Source of the DNA: Streptomyces canus
GTDB lineage: Bacteria > Actinomycetota > Actinomycetes > Streptomycetales > Streptomycetaceae
Assembly: GCF_001514145.1 (NCBI RefSeq)
Contig: NZ_KQ948661.1
Location: forward strand, 496,001 to 560,000
Direction of reading: 5' to 3'
Length of the DNA: 64,000 nucleotides
A program made the translations under genes and the position numbers. Below are positions 1-7,986 of the stretch, piece by piece. Each line of letters begins with the position of its first letter. Positions within the stretch are counted from its first letter, which is position 1. The notes under the pieces are model-generated. The model ran no database searches. It saw nothing but the letters and a program-made list of their open reading frames with translations, and had not been told where the DNA came from.

Positions 1-114
1 GAGCGCGCTGGCGCCGTCGTGCGCCGCATCGACCTCGTACTTGCGCGCCTTGAGGTTGATCACGAGGGCGCGCACGATCTGCGGCTCGTCGTCGATGACC
101 AGCACTCTGGTCAT
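1..114 (-). CDS. kdpE: KdpE response regulator, N-terminal fragment (runs off the window)
   Basis: Only the first 38 codons lie in the window. They read as a receiver domain start: M-T-R-V-L-V-I-D-D-E-P-Q-I-V, with the acidic D-D-E pocket of CheY-like domains. The ATG sits in a four-base ATGA overlap with the kdpD stop, so the two are translationally coupled. In the KdpDE family this protein is phosphorylated by KdpD and activates the high-affinity potassium pump genes kdpFABC, which are not in this window. The DNA-binding half is not visible, so the OmpR-type assignment rests on the kdpD neighbour. Confidence 0.85.
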   Translation of the reverse strand, partial: MTRVLVIDDEPQIVRALVINLKARKYEVDAAHDGASAL

Positions 115-2672
115 GTGGCCTGCCTTTCGGGTTCTGCTTCTGCCTCTGCGAAGGGTGCGTCGAGGAGCTCCGCGTGCGCGTCCGCCGCGCACAGCGTCAG
201 CACCATAGTGAGGCCTCCGCCGGGCGTGTCCTCCGCGTTGAGGGTGCCGCTCATGGCCTCCGCGAAGCCCCGGGCCACCGCGAGCCCGAGTCCCACCCCG
301 GCACCGCGCGGGGCGTCGCCGTAGCGCTGGAAGGGCGCGAAGATGCGCTCCTTGGCCTCGTCCGGGACGCCGGGGCCTCGGTCGACGACCCGTACCTCGA
401 CGCGGTCGGCGATGGCGCTGGCGGACACCCGGACGGGAGTGCCGGGCGGGCTGTACTTGACGGCGTTCTCGACCAGGTTGGCCACCGCCCGCTCCAGGAG
501 CCCCGGATCGACGGCGACCATCGGCAGGGTCTCCGGGACGTCCAGCTCCACGCTGTCGTCGGGCACCCCGCCGAGGGCCATCGGCACCACCTCGTCGACG
601 TCGATCTCCCGGATGATCGCGGTGACCGTGCCGGTCTGGAGGCGGGACATGTCGAGCAGGTTGCCCACGAGGTGGTCGAGCCGGTCGGCACCCTCCTCGA
701 TGCCCTCCAGCAGCTCGGCCCGGTCCTCCTCGGACCACGCCACGTCGTCGGACCTGAGCGACGAGACGGCCGCCTTGATGCCGGCCAGAGGCGTGCGCAG
801 GTCATGCGATACGGCGGCCAGGAGCGCCGTACGGATGCGATTGCCCTCGGCGAGCGTGCGGGCCCGGTCGGCCTCCTCCTGGAGTCTGCGACGGTCCAGG
901 GCGACGGCGGCTTGGGCGGCGAAGGCGGCCAGCACCCGGCGGTCCTCGGCGGGCAGCACCCGGCCGGTGAGCGCGAGCGCCATGTGGTCGCCCACCGGCA
1001 TGTCGACGTCGGCATCCTCGGGCCGCTCCACGGACGGTCCGAGCCCCGCCCGGCCCGCGCAGGTCCACGGCTCGACGTCGCTCGCCCGTTCCAGCAGGGC
1101 CGCCGACTCCATGCCGAAGGTCTCCCGGACGCGCTCCAGGAGCTCCTCCAGACGGGTCTCGCCGCGCAGCACGTTCCCGGCGAGGAAGGACAGGATCTCC
1201 GACTCGGCGCGCAGCCGGGCGGCCTGGTGGGTGCGGCGGGCGGCGAGGTCGACCACGGAGGCCACCGAGATACCGACGCCCACGAAGATCACGATGGCGA
1301 CGATGTTCTTCGGGTCGGCGATGGTCCAGCGGTGCAGGGGCGGTGTGTAGAAGTAGTTCAGCAGCAGCGAGCCGACCGCGGCCGAGGCGAGTGCCGGGAA
1401 GAGTCCGCCCAGCAGGGCCGCGGCCACCACGACCGCCAGGAACAGCAGCATGTCGTTGGCGAGGCCGAGGTCGACGGTGGTGAGGAGGATCGTCAGGAAC
1501 GCCGGGCCCGCCAGACCGACCAGCCAGCCCCACAGGATCCGGGCCCGTCCGAGCCGCGCGCCCCGGGCGACGGGCAGTCCACGCCCCTTGGCGACCTCGT
1601 CGTGGGTGACGATGTGCACGTCCAGGTCGGGCCCGGACTCCCGGGCCACGGTCGCGCCGACACCGGGTCCGAAGACGTACTGCCAGGTCTTGCGGCGGGA
1701 GGAGCCGAGGACGATCTGGGTGGCGTTGACGCCCCGCGCGAAGTCGAGCAGGGCGGCCGGTATGTCGTCGCCGACGACATGGTGAAAGGTTCCTCCGAGG
1801 TCTTCGACGAGGGTCCTCTGGACGGCGAGTTCCTTGGGCGAGGCGGAGGTCAGACCGTCGCTGCGGGCTATGTAGACGGCGAGTACCTCGCCGCCGGCGC
1901 CCTTCTCCGCCAGGCGCGCGGCTCGCCGGATCAGCGTCCGGCCCTCCGGTCCGCCGGTCAGCCCGACCACGATCCGTTCCCTGGAACCCCAGATCTTCGA
2001 GACCCGGTGCTCGCTGCGGTACTGCTTGAGGTACTCGTCGACCCGGTCGGCCACCCACAGCAGCGCGAGCTCCCGCAGGGCGGTGAGGTTGCCGGGCCGG
2101 AAGTAGTTCGACAGGGCCGCGTCGACCTTGTCCGGCTGGTAGATGTTGCCGTGCGCCATCCGCCGCCGCAGCGCCTGCGGCGACATGTCGACAAGCTCGA
2201 TCTGTTCGGCCCGCCGTACGAACTCGTCGGGCACCGTCTCCTGCTGCCGTACGCCGGTGATCGACTCGACGACGTCGCCGAGCGACTCCAGGTGCTGGAT
2301 GTTCACGGTCGAGACCACGTCGATCCCGGCCACCAGCAGTTCCTCGACGTCCTGCCAGCGCTTGGCGTTGCGTGAGCCCACAATGTTGGTGTGGGCGAGT
2401 TCGTCCACCAGGGCGACGGCGGGGGCGCGACGCAGGACGGCGTCGACGTCCATCTCGGTGAAGACGGCGTCCCGGTACTCCAGCTCCCTGCGCGGGATCT
2501 CTTCCAGGCCGTGCAGCATCACCTCGGTGCGCGGCCGCCCGTGATGCTCCACGAATCCCACGGCACAGTCGGTCCCCCGCTCGACCCTGCGGTGGGCCTC
2601 GGACAGCATCGCGTACGTCTTGCCGACGCCCGGTGCCGCACCGAGGTATATCCGAAGCCTGCCGCGTCCCAT
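111..2672 (-). CDS. kdpD: KdpD potassium/osmo-sensing histidine kinase
   Basis: 853 residues, close to the usual KdpD length. The N-terminal KdpD domain starts at once, with a Walker A motif G-A-A-P-G-V-G-K-T at residues 11-19 and V-D-E-L-A-H-T-N at 89-96. A universal-stress-protein-like domain follows, then a cluster of short hydrophobic segments (four expected membrane passes), a GAF-like region, the phospho-acceptor motif S-H-D-L-R-T-P-L with His at about 623, and a HATPase domain with G-L-G-L. It is an inner-membrane kinase sensing low potassium or osmotic stress and phosphorylating KdpE. No kdpFABC lies upstream, so kdpDE must have its own promoter to the right. The Shine-Dalgarno sequence is weak (GGAAGA about 13 bases before ATG). 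Confidence 0.95.
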   Translation of the reverse strand: MGRGRLRIYLGAAPGVGKTYAMLSEAHRRVERGTDCAVGFVEHHGRPRTEVMLHGLEEIPRRELEYRDAVFTEMDVDAVLRRAPAVALVDELAHTNIVGSRNAKRWQDVEELLVAGIDVVSTVNIQHLESLGDVVESITGVRQQETVPDEFVRRAEQIELVDMSPQALRRRMAHGNIYQPDKVDAALSNYFRPGNLTALRELALLWVADRVDEYLKQYRSEHRVSKIWGSRERIVVGLTGGPEGRTLIRRAARLAEKGAGGEVLAVYIARSDGLTSASPKELAVQRTLVEDLGGTFHHVVGDDIPAALLDFARGVNATQIVLGSSRRKTWQYVFGPGVGATVARESGPDLDVHIVTHDEVAKGRGLPVARGARLGRARILWGWLVGLAGPAFLTILLTTVDLGLANDMLLFLAVVVAAALLGGLFPALASAAVGSLLLNYFYTPPLHRWTIADPKNIVAIVIFVGVGISVASVVDLAARRTHQAARLRAESEILSFLAGNVLRGETRLEELLERVRETFGMESAALLERASDVEPWTCAGRAGLGPSVERPEDADVDMPVGDHMALALTGRVLPAEDRRVLAAFAAQAAVALDRRRLQEEADRARTLAEGNRIRTALLAAVSHDLRTPLAGIKAAVSSLRSDDVAWSEEDRAELLEGIEEGADRLDHLVGNLLDMSRLQTGTVTAIIREIDVDEVVPMALGGVPDDSVELDVPETLPMVAVDPGLLERAVANLVENAVKYSPPGTPVRVSASAIADRVEVRVVDRGPGVPDEAKERIFAPFQRYGDAPRGAGVGLGLAVARGFAEAMSGTLNAEDTPGGGLTMVLTLCAADAHAELLDAPFAEAEAEPERQAT

Positions 2673-2738
2673 GGGCCCATTGTCTTCCGCTCACTACTGC
2701 CTACGCAGCGCCGACCTTACGGCCAACAATCCCGACAA

Positions 2739-3165
2739 CGGGGCCCGGGCCCGACGCGCCCCCCACCTTTGACACAACCCTGACGCACCCCTCGGACGGA
2801 GGTCCCGGCCGGAGTCCCTGCACCGTCCGGGACCAGCGCCACGGCCGACTCAGGCGATACCGAGCCACACGGCCAACGCCGGGGCCCCCGTAGACGCAAC
2901 CCCGACGCGACCCTCAGACGAAGCCCGACCGGTACCGGAGCCCGCGTCACTGCCCCCTGCGCCGTCCGGGAACAGCACCCCGAGAGCGGGATCCTGCGAT
3001 ACCGAGCCACGCGGCCGACACCGGGCCCCCGTCGACGCAACCCCGACGCGACCCTCAGACGGAAGCCCGACCGAAGCACCCGCCCGGCACCGGAGCCTGC
3101 AGCACCGACCCTGCACGCCCGGGAACAGCGCCCCAAGACCGGGTCCTGCGGCGACGAGCCACGCG
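2739..3165. repeat. Imperfect tandem repeat array in the kdpD upstream region (about three copies, period 141-155 bp)
   Basis: The 730-base gap between kdpD and the ABC ATPase holds no convincing gene. Inside it a unit of about 141 bases recurs. Anchor words include GATACCGAGCCAC at 2856 and 2998 (with a degenerate third copy near 3151), GACGCAACCCCGACGCGACC at 2893 and 3034, and CCGTCCGGGA near 2824 and 2962. Copies differ by substitutions and small indels, so this is old. Open frames crossing it on either strand simply repeat the same arginine/proline-rich peptide and lack Streptomyces third-position bias. Its function is unknown. A decayed duplicated gene or a structured noncoding element are both possible. 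Confidence 0.7.
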
Positions 3166-3402
3166 AGTGCCTGCCGCAGCTGCGGCTCACCGCTGCGCGG
3201 AGGGTGCGGGAAGGCCAGGACGTGCCGCCGGACCGTCAACGCGGCAACGACCGGCGGTGCCTCACAGCTGTCTCCAGCACCCACGGCACCACGGTCTGGC
3301 CCCGCCAGCCCAGGAACAGCCGCCGCGGGGAGAGCGACAAACTTGCCCTCGGCGCGGGACGTCCCACCGAGTGCCGAACTCCCCCCGGCACGACGCGCGC
3401 GC

Positions 3403-4095
3403 TCACTGACCCACGATCTCCCCGTCCCCCAGCTCCAGCACCCGATCCGCCAGATCCAGCAGGGTCGCGTCATGCGTGGCCACCAGCGCGGTGACGTTCT
3501 CGCTGCGTACGACGGCCCGCAGCAGCTCCATGACGGCGTGCCCGGTCTCCGCGTCCAGTTGACCCGTCGGCTCGTCGGCGACGAGGAGCGAGGGGTTGTT
3601 CGCGAGGGCCCGGGCGATGGCGACGCGCTGCTGCTGACCGCCGGAGAGCTCACCGGGGCGCTGCTTCGCGTGCTCCGCGAGGCCGACCAGGGCCAGCAAA
3701 AGCTCGACCCGCTCCTCACGCGCGCGTGCGTCCACCCGGCGCAGTCGCATCGGGACGCCGATGTTCTCCGCGGCGGTGAGGATCGGGATCAGCCCGAAGG
3801 ACTGGAAGACGAAGCCGATACGGTCCCGCCGCAGCGCCAGCAGCCCGTCCTCGTCCAGCCCGGCGATGTCGACCCCGTCGAGCTCGACCCGCCCCCGGTC
3901 GGGCCGGTCGAGCCCCCCGACGATGTTGAGGAGCGAGGTCTTCCCGGATCCCGAACGCCCCTTGAGGGCGACGAGTTCACCGCGCGGCACCTCGAACGAG
4001 ACCCCGCGCAGCGCGTGCACCGCGGCGGCCCCCTCGCCGAACGACCTGTGGATGTCCTCGACCCGCACCATGGTCTCCGTGACCACCTGAGTCAT
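3403..4095 (-). CDS. Orphan ABC transporter ATP-binding protein, MacB/LolD/FtsE type
   Basis: 230 residues, full length for this class. Walker A G-R-S-G-S-G-K-T is at 46-53, the Q-loop F-V-F-Q near 98, the signature L-S-G-G-Q at 150-154, Walker B L-L-V-A-D-E-P-T at 170-177, and the switch histidine in A-T-H-D. These ATPases normally energise an FtsX/MacB-like permease for lipoprotein, peptide or antibiotic export, encoded next door. Here no permease follows or precedes: downstream is the repeat region and kdpD, upstream a terminator and a decayed alginate lyase. A good ribosome site (GGGGGAG) precedes the ATG. All catalytic residues are intact, so it may serve a permease elsewhere or be the remnant of an exporter operon. 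Confidence 0.85.
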   Translation of the reverse strand: MTQVVTETMVRVEDIHRSFGEGAAAVHALRGVSFEVPRGELVALKGRSGSGKTSLLNIVGGLDRPDRGRVELDGVDIAGLDEDGLLALRRDRIGFVFQSFGLIPILTAAENIGVPMRLRRVDARAREERVELLLALVGLAEHAKQRPGELSGGQQQRVAIARALANNPSLLVADEPTGQLDAETGHAVMELLRAVVRSENVTALVATHDATLLDLADRVLELGDGEIVGQ

Positions 4096-4148
4096 TGCGC
4101 TCTCCCCCGTGAAACCGTAAAACCCGCGAACCCCGTGAACTCATGGAA

Positions 4149-4179
4149 CCGGGCGCCAGTATCACCGTCCGGCGCCCGG
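4149..4179 (-). terminator. Hairpin downstream of the alginate lyase remnant
   Basis: CCGGGCGCC (4149-4157) pairs perfectly with GGCGCCCGG (4171-4179) around a 13-base loop. It lies just after the alginate lyase stop and before the ABC ATPase, so it would separate the two units. There is no strong T-run. Confidence 0.6.
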
Positions 4180-4190
4180 CCTTCAACGGT

Positions 4191-4976
4191 TCAGCTCGGG
4201 TTGTCCCCGTGGGTGAGGGTCTCCCAGGCCACGAAGAGGTTGTTGCTGCCGGCCGGGCGGTTCCGCTCGGTCAGCGCCTGCGCATTAGTCATGCCCATGC
4301 CAAGTTTTTTGTGCAGCGCGTTGTACCCGACCTCGGTGACCGGCCCGAGCCCGGGTTTCAGCGCCCCGCCGCACAGCCAGCCCGGCACAGCGGTCCCCAG
4401 CTCGTACCTGGCCTGGAACCCCAGCGCCTGCCGCAGCCGCTCGCCCACATCCGTGCCGTAGAGATCCAGGCCCTGGATACGGCTCGTCTCGGCGACATGC
4501 GAGAGCGCGGAGATGCCGTACCCGGTGTGCGTGAGGTCCCGGCAGGTCTCCTGGGTGAGCCCGGTGACGAAGGTGGACTGCCCCTGCCAGTAGTTGACGA
4601 TCTTGTCCCGGGTGTCGAGGTTCTGGCTCGGCACGGTCTTCGGCAGCTCACCGTCGGAGTCCAGGTAGACGTAGGCCGCGGTGCGGGTGCGGAACTTCGC
4701 CACGGCCTTGTCGTACGACGACTTGTCCTCGAGGAAGACGGAGATGCCGACGGCCGCCTCCATCATCGACAGCTCCCAGTTCCCGTTGGACTTCGAGCCG
4801 TTGATGATCTCCGCCAGATAGACGTTGCGGAGCATGGTCGCGAAGCGTCCGGAGTTCGCCCAACTCCCGGTGTACGTGTACTTGATGATCTCGGCCGCCC
4901 TGGGCCACGAGGAGCCGGCCCAGCCCGTCTGCAGGGGGCGTTGCTGTTGGTGTGGCGTGATGACCGCCGACCAGGC
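4191..4976 (-). pseudogene. 5'-truncated alginate lyase family gene
   Basis: The reading frame gives the C-terminal two thirds of an alginate-lyase-domain polysaccharide lyase: a W-A-G-S-S-W-P-R-A-A-E-I-I segment, then N-W-E-L-S-M-M-E-A, H-T-G-Y-G and the terminal N-N-L-F-V-A-W-E-T-L. Homology in this frame begins at about 4976 with A-W-S-A-V-I-T and is then scrambled for about ten codons. The neighbouring frame there reads H-T-N-S-N-A-P, the sequence I remember for the family, which implies two small compensating indels. Further upstream the frame runs to a TAG with no start codon, and signal peptide and N-terminal helices are missing. The first in-frame ATG (4835) is internal. I call it a pseudogene. 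Intact relatives are secreted enzymes cleaving alginate-like uronates. Confidence 0.8.
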
Positions 4977-5458
4977 GCGGGGCCACCCGACAGGGTGAAT
5001 TCGCGGTTGCAGAACGCGTCTTGCTCGTAGTCGACGCTACGGTCTTGGCGTACGAGGTTCTCTTGTCGGGGCGTCGAGCGTCACCGCCCCTGTACCACCG
5101 CAGTGATGGTGCGGGGCATCGGAGTGCTCTGGCCCGGGCGAAAGACCTCGCGCATCAGGAACTCCGCCCGCCCCGGGCCGGACCACATGCACGACGCGTG
5201 TCGCCGCCGGGGTGCGAAAGCGGGGAACCAGGTCACCCAAGACCGTTCGGGGTGAACCCGCTGAGCCAGGCGCCATCTGGTGAGGCGTCCAGGAACGGTT
5301 CGAGTACGAGCCGCACATCGGCCGTACGAGGGCGCAGCGGCGCCCAGCAGCTCGCGGTCGGGGACGTCCGAGCCGGACGAGAGTCGACGCGCCCGTCCTC
5401 GACGGCGAGCCGTACTCATCGCCTGTCCTGCGCTGCGGGTCGCCCGCCTGAACGCACC
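4977..5458. other. Degenerate segment without a supportable gene
   Basis: About 480 bases upstream of the alginate lyase remnant. Every frame is broken or lacks the strong G/C third-position bias of its neighbours. It may contain remains of the missing 5' part of the lyase or of other genes, but I recognised no family. Together with the repeat array, orphan ATPase and pseudogene it makes 2.7-5.5 kb look like a decayed accessory insertion in an otherwise conserved region. Confidence 0.5.
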
Positions 5459-5489
5459 AGGGCCGCACCCCCTCACGGGGTACGGCCCT
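5459..5489 (-). terminator. Terminator of the DUF3710-dut operon
   Basis: AGGGCCG (5459-5465) pairs with CGGCCCT (5483-5489), and an inner CCCC/GGGG stem closes a five-base loop. It sits 13 bases beyond the DUF3710 stop. Confidence 0.7.
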
Positions 5490-5502
5490 CGACGTCGTAC
5501 GA

Positions 5503-6261
5503 CTAGCGGACCTCGGTGATCTCCGGTCCGCGCTGCAGCTGGCCCATCCCGCCGGAGAAGCGGGAGCCCTCGTCCTGCTGCTGAACGCCCTCGGGGACCA
5601 TCTGGGCGTCGTTCGGCAGCTTCAGGACGATCGGGTCGCGGGGCGCCATCGGGCCCTCGCCGCGGACCACGACCGTGTCCCGGAAGATCTGCTCGAGCAG
5701 CCCGGCCGCCTGCGGCTGCACCGCACCCTGGCCCGAGATCACCCCGCGCAGGAACCAGCGCGGACCGTCCACACCCACGAACCGCACGACCTGGAAACCA
5801 CCCGTGCCGTCCGGCAGCTGCACCGGCACCTGGGCGCGCAGCTCCCAGCCCAGCGGACCCTCGACCTCGTCGACGATGCCGCCCTGCTGGGTGATGCCGG
5901 AGCCGATCTCCTCGCGCACCTCGCCCCAGATGCCCTCGCGCTTGGGAGCGGCGAAGGCCTGCAGCTGGATGGCGCTGTCGCGCAGCACGACGGTGGCCGC
6001 GACGATGGCGTCGCCCGCGACCTCGACCCGCAGCTCCATGCCTTCGACGCCCGGCACGAACAGACCGCCCAGGTCCACGCGACCCTCGGCGGGGTCACGG
6101 ACCTCGGTGTCGTCCCAGGGCCCGTCGGGGCGCGGCTCCGGCTCCAGCCGTACGCGCTCACGCTCTACGTCGTCCGCCTCAGTGTCGACGCTGTCGACGA
6201 CCTGCTCGGCCTCGCCGGCCGCGTCCTCGGCGGCACCCTTCTTCTTGCGACGTCCGAACAC
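5503..6261 (-). CDS. DUF3710 domain protein
   Basis: 252 residues from a GTG at 6259-6261, preceded by GGAAGG. The protein starts V-F-G-R-R-K-K-K-G, then an acidic linker and a globular region with L-F-V-P-G-V-E-G-M-E-L and F-L-R-G-V-I, typical of actinobacterial DUF3710 proteins. It has no signal peptide or membrane segment, so it is probably cytoplasmic. Its start lies one base after the dut stop (TGACGTG), so it is translated with dut. A DUF3710 gene next to dut is, to my knowledge, common in actinobacteria, but its role is unknown. An earlier in-frame start (6474) would place it inside dut and is rejected. Confidence 0.85.
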   Translation of the reverse strand: MFGRRKKKGAAEDAAGEAEQVVDSVDTEADDVERERVRLEPEPRPDGPWDDTEVRDPAEGRVDLGGLFVPGVEGMELRVEVAGDAIVAATVVLRDSAIQLQAFAAPKREGIWGEVREEIGSGITQQGGIVDEVEGPLGWELRAQVPVQLPDGTGGFQVVRFVGVDGPRWFLRGVISGQGAVQPQAAGLLEQIFRDTVVVRGEGPMAPRDPIVLKLPNDAQMVPEGVQQQDEGSRFSGGMGQLQRGPEITEVR

Positions 6262-6262
6262 G

Positions 6263-6814
6263 TCACTGTCCTTCCCGGTCGGATACGACCGAAGCGTATC
6301 GATTCCCACCCGTTGTGCCGCCCACGGCGGCCTCAGCGCTTGTATCGCCTCCGTCGCCCACGGCGGCGTGACCGCCGGTGGACCCGAAGCCCCCCTCGGC
6401 CCGCGCCGAGTCGGGAAGCTCCGCGACCTCCTGGAAGCGGACCCTCTCGACCTGCTGGACGACGAGTTGGGCAATCCGGTCGAAGCGCTCGAACCGCACC
6501 GACTCGTGCGGGTCGAGATTCACCACGATCACCTTGATCTCCCCACGGTACCCGCCATCAACCGTCCCCGGGGCATTCACGAGAGCGACACCGCAGCGGG
6601 CGGCGAGACCGGATCGAGGGTGCACGAAGGCCGCGTACCCCTCCGGCAGCGCCACAGACACCCCGGTGGGCAGAACGGCCCGCTCCCCGGGCTTCAGTTC
6701 ACGGCTCTCGGTGGTCCGCAGATCGGCCCCCGCGTCACCGGGGTGCGCGTACGCCGGAAGCGGTACGTCCGGGTCGACGCGCCGGATCAGCACGTTCAGC
6801 GGGTCACGGCTCAC
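6263..6814 (-). CDS. dut: dUTP diphosphatase (dUTPase)
   Basis: 183 residues. Hydrolyses dUTP to dUMP and pyrophosphate, keeping uracil out of DNA and feeding thymidylate synthesis; a homotrimer in the family. Visible motifs are D-A-G-A-D-L (motif 1), P-R-S-G-L-A (motif 2), N-A-P-G-T-V-D-G-G-Y-R-G-E-I (motif 3), R-I-A-Q-L-V (motif 4) and R-A-E-G-G-F-G-S-T-G (motif 5). The GTG start overlaps the stop of the upstream thioesterase gene (GTGA), which fixes the start. The tail after motif 5 is about 30 residues longer than the minimal enzyme and rich in Gly/Ala. It is the middle gene of a three-gene operon. Confidence 0.95.
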   Translation of the reverse strand: MSRDPLNVLIRRVDPDVPLPAYAHPGDAGADLRTTESRELKPGERAVLPTGVSVALPEGYAAFVHPRSGLAARCGVALVNAPGTVDGGYRGEIKVIVVNLDPHESVRFERFDRIAQLVVQQVERVRFQEVAELPDSARAEGGFGSTGGHAAVGDGGDTSAEAAVGGTTGGNRYASVVSDREGQ

Positions 6815-7395
6815 GGGTTCACCTCGAAGGCACGGGCACGCCGGACCTGGTCCGGGTCGTCCATGGCGGCCCGGATCTCCTCCGGGCGGCCGTTGTCGAT
6901 GAAGTGGTCGACCTTGACCTCGACGAACAGGGCGTCGGCACGGACCGCCACGGGCCCCTCGGGTCCGCCGATCCGGCCGGTCGCGGTCGAGTAGATCTTC
7001 CGCCCGGCCACCGCCGTCACCTCGGCCTCCAGATACAGCACCGTGCCCACGGGCACCGGCCGTACGAAGTCGGTCTCCAGGCGCCCGGTCACGGCGATGG
7101 TGCGCAGCAGCCAGTTGAGCGAGCCCAGGGTCTCGTCGAGGGCGGTCGCGAGCACCCCGCCGTGCGCGAGCCCGGGAGCGCCCTGATGGGCGGTTCGCAC
7201 CGTGAACTCGGCGGTGACCGAGACCCCCTCGCCGGCCCGTGCCTCCAGGTGCAGCCCGTGGGACTGCTCGCCGCCACAGCCGAAACACTGGCCATAGTGC
7301 GCACCGAGCAGCTCACCGGGCGCGGGAGCGTCCTGGTGTCGCACAGGTTGCGCCGCGTCGGCGGGAGGCTTGAGAGCCGGGGAAGTACCACTCAC
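6811..7395 (-). CDS. PaaI-type hotdog-fold thioesterase
   Basis: 194 residues from GTG at 7393-7395. A cysteine pair in Y-G-Q-C-F-G-C-G-G precedes a hotdog core with H-G-G-V-L-A-T-A-L-D-E-T-L-G, the helix carrying the usual catalytic acid of acyl-CoA thioesterases. It probably hydrolyses an acyl-CoA, substrate unknown. It is the first gene of the operon with dut and DUF3710, and is divergent from the DUF3093 gene across a 58-base intergenic region that must hold both promoters. A longer frame (to 7599) would run through the divergent gene and lacks coding bias. Confidence 0.8.
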   Translation of the reverse strand: MSGTSPALKPPADAAQPVRHQDAPAPGELLGAHYGQCFGCGGEQSHGLHLEARAGEGVSVTAEFTVRTAHQGAPGLAHGGVLATALDETLGSLNWLLRTIAVTGRLETDFVRPVPVGTVLYLEAEVTAVAGRKIYSTATGRIGGPEGPVAVRADALFVEVKVDHFIDNGRPEEIRAAMDDPDQVRRARAFEVNP

Positions 7396-7453
7396 AGGCG
7401 CAGACCTTACCCGCGCGTCGGACCTGTCAGGACACCGTGCCAAGCTTGGTTCC

Positions 7454-7918
7454 ATGCAGCCCTCCGCCGCCCCGTACGACGAACGTCTCACCGCCCCCCG
7501 CTCCTGGTGGCTGATCTCCTTCCTGGTCGGGGTCGCCTTCGCGCTGATCCTGCTTCCGTTCGGGACGCTTCCGCTGCTCGGCGGCCTGGTCGGCGGCACC
7601 GCCGTGGCGGCGATCCTCGCGAGCTCCTACGGCTCGCTGCGCATCCGCGTCGTCGGTGACTCCCTCATCGCGGGCGAGGCGAAGATCCCGGTGGCGGCGC
7701 TGGGCGAGGCGGAGATCCTGGACCCGGAGGAGGCCCGGGCCTGGCGGACCCACAAGGCCGACACCCGCGCCTTCCTGCTGCTGCGCTCCTACATTCCCAG
7801 GGCGCTGAAGGTGGAGGTCACCGACCCGGACGACCCGACGCCGTATCTGTATCTGTCGACGCGGAAGCCGGAGCGGCTGGCCGAGGCGCTCAAGGCCGCC
7901 CGGACGGCCGCCGCCTAG
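7454..7918 (+). CDS. DUF3093 membrane protein
   Basis: 154 residues. Two closely spaced hydrophobic stretches (about residues 18-35 and 40-55) suggest a membrane hairpin. The C-terminal half is soluble, with L-R-I-R-V-V-G-D-S-L-I and the conserved Y-L-Y-L-S-T-R-K-P-E-R-L of DUF3093. Function unknown; the family is almost confined to actinobacteria and often lies near dut. The ATG at 7454 fits the conserved N-terminus (Y-D-E-R-L). A short palindrome (CCGTCCGGACGG, 7945-7956) lies between it and the convergent gene. Confidence 0.8.
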   Translation: MQPSAAPYDERLTAPRSWWLISFLVGVAFALILLPFGTLPLLGGLVGGTAVAAILASSYGSLRIRVVGDSLIAGEAKIPVAALGEAEILDPEEARAWRTHKADTRAFLLLRSYIPRALKVEVTDPDDPTPYLYLSTRKPERLAEALKAARTAAA

Positions 7919-7986
7919 AACATCCGTGCAGGACTTCACCCCGTCCGTCCGGACGGTGGAGCCGAGCCCGAAGTCTCACGGAAGTC

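Noticed and set aside
174..2375. 733-codon plus-strand frame opposite kdpD
   Set aside because: Antisense shadow of kdpD; arginine/glycine/histidine-rich without domains, as expected in G+C-rich DNA.
2739..3165. CRISPR array
   Set aside because: Repeat unit is 141-155 bases and imperfect, without short conserved repeats separated by unique spacers; no cas genes.
5021..5506. Plus-strand frame beginning M-L-V-V-D-A-T-V-L-A-Y-E-V-L-L like a VapC PIN domain
   Set aside because: Similarity ends after about 15 residues, no further acidic PIN residues, codon use unlike Streptomyces genes, no partner antitoxin.
6263..7288. Long version of dut (341 codons)
   Set aside because: The first half is a shadow of the thioesterase gene; the GTGA overlap at 6811-6814 gives the correct start.
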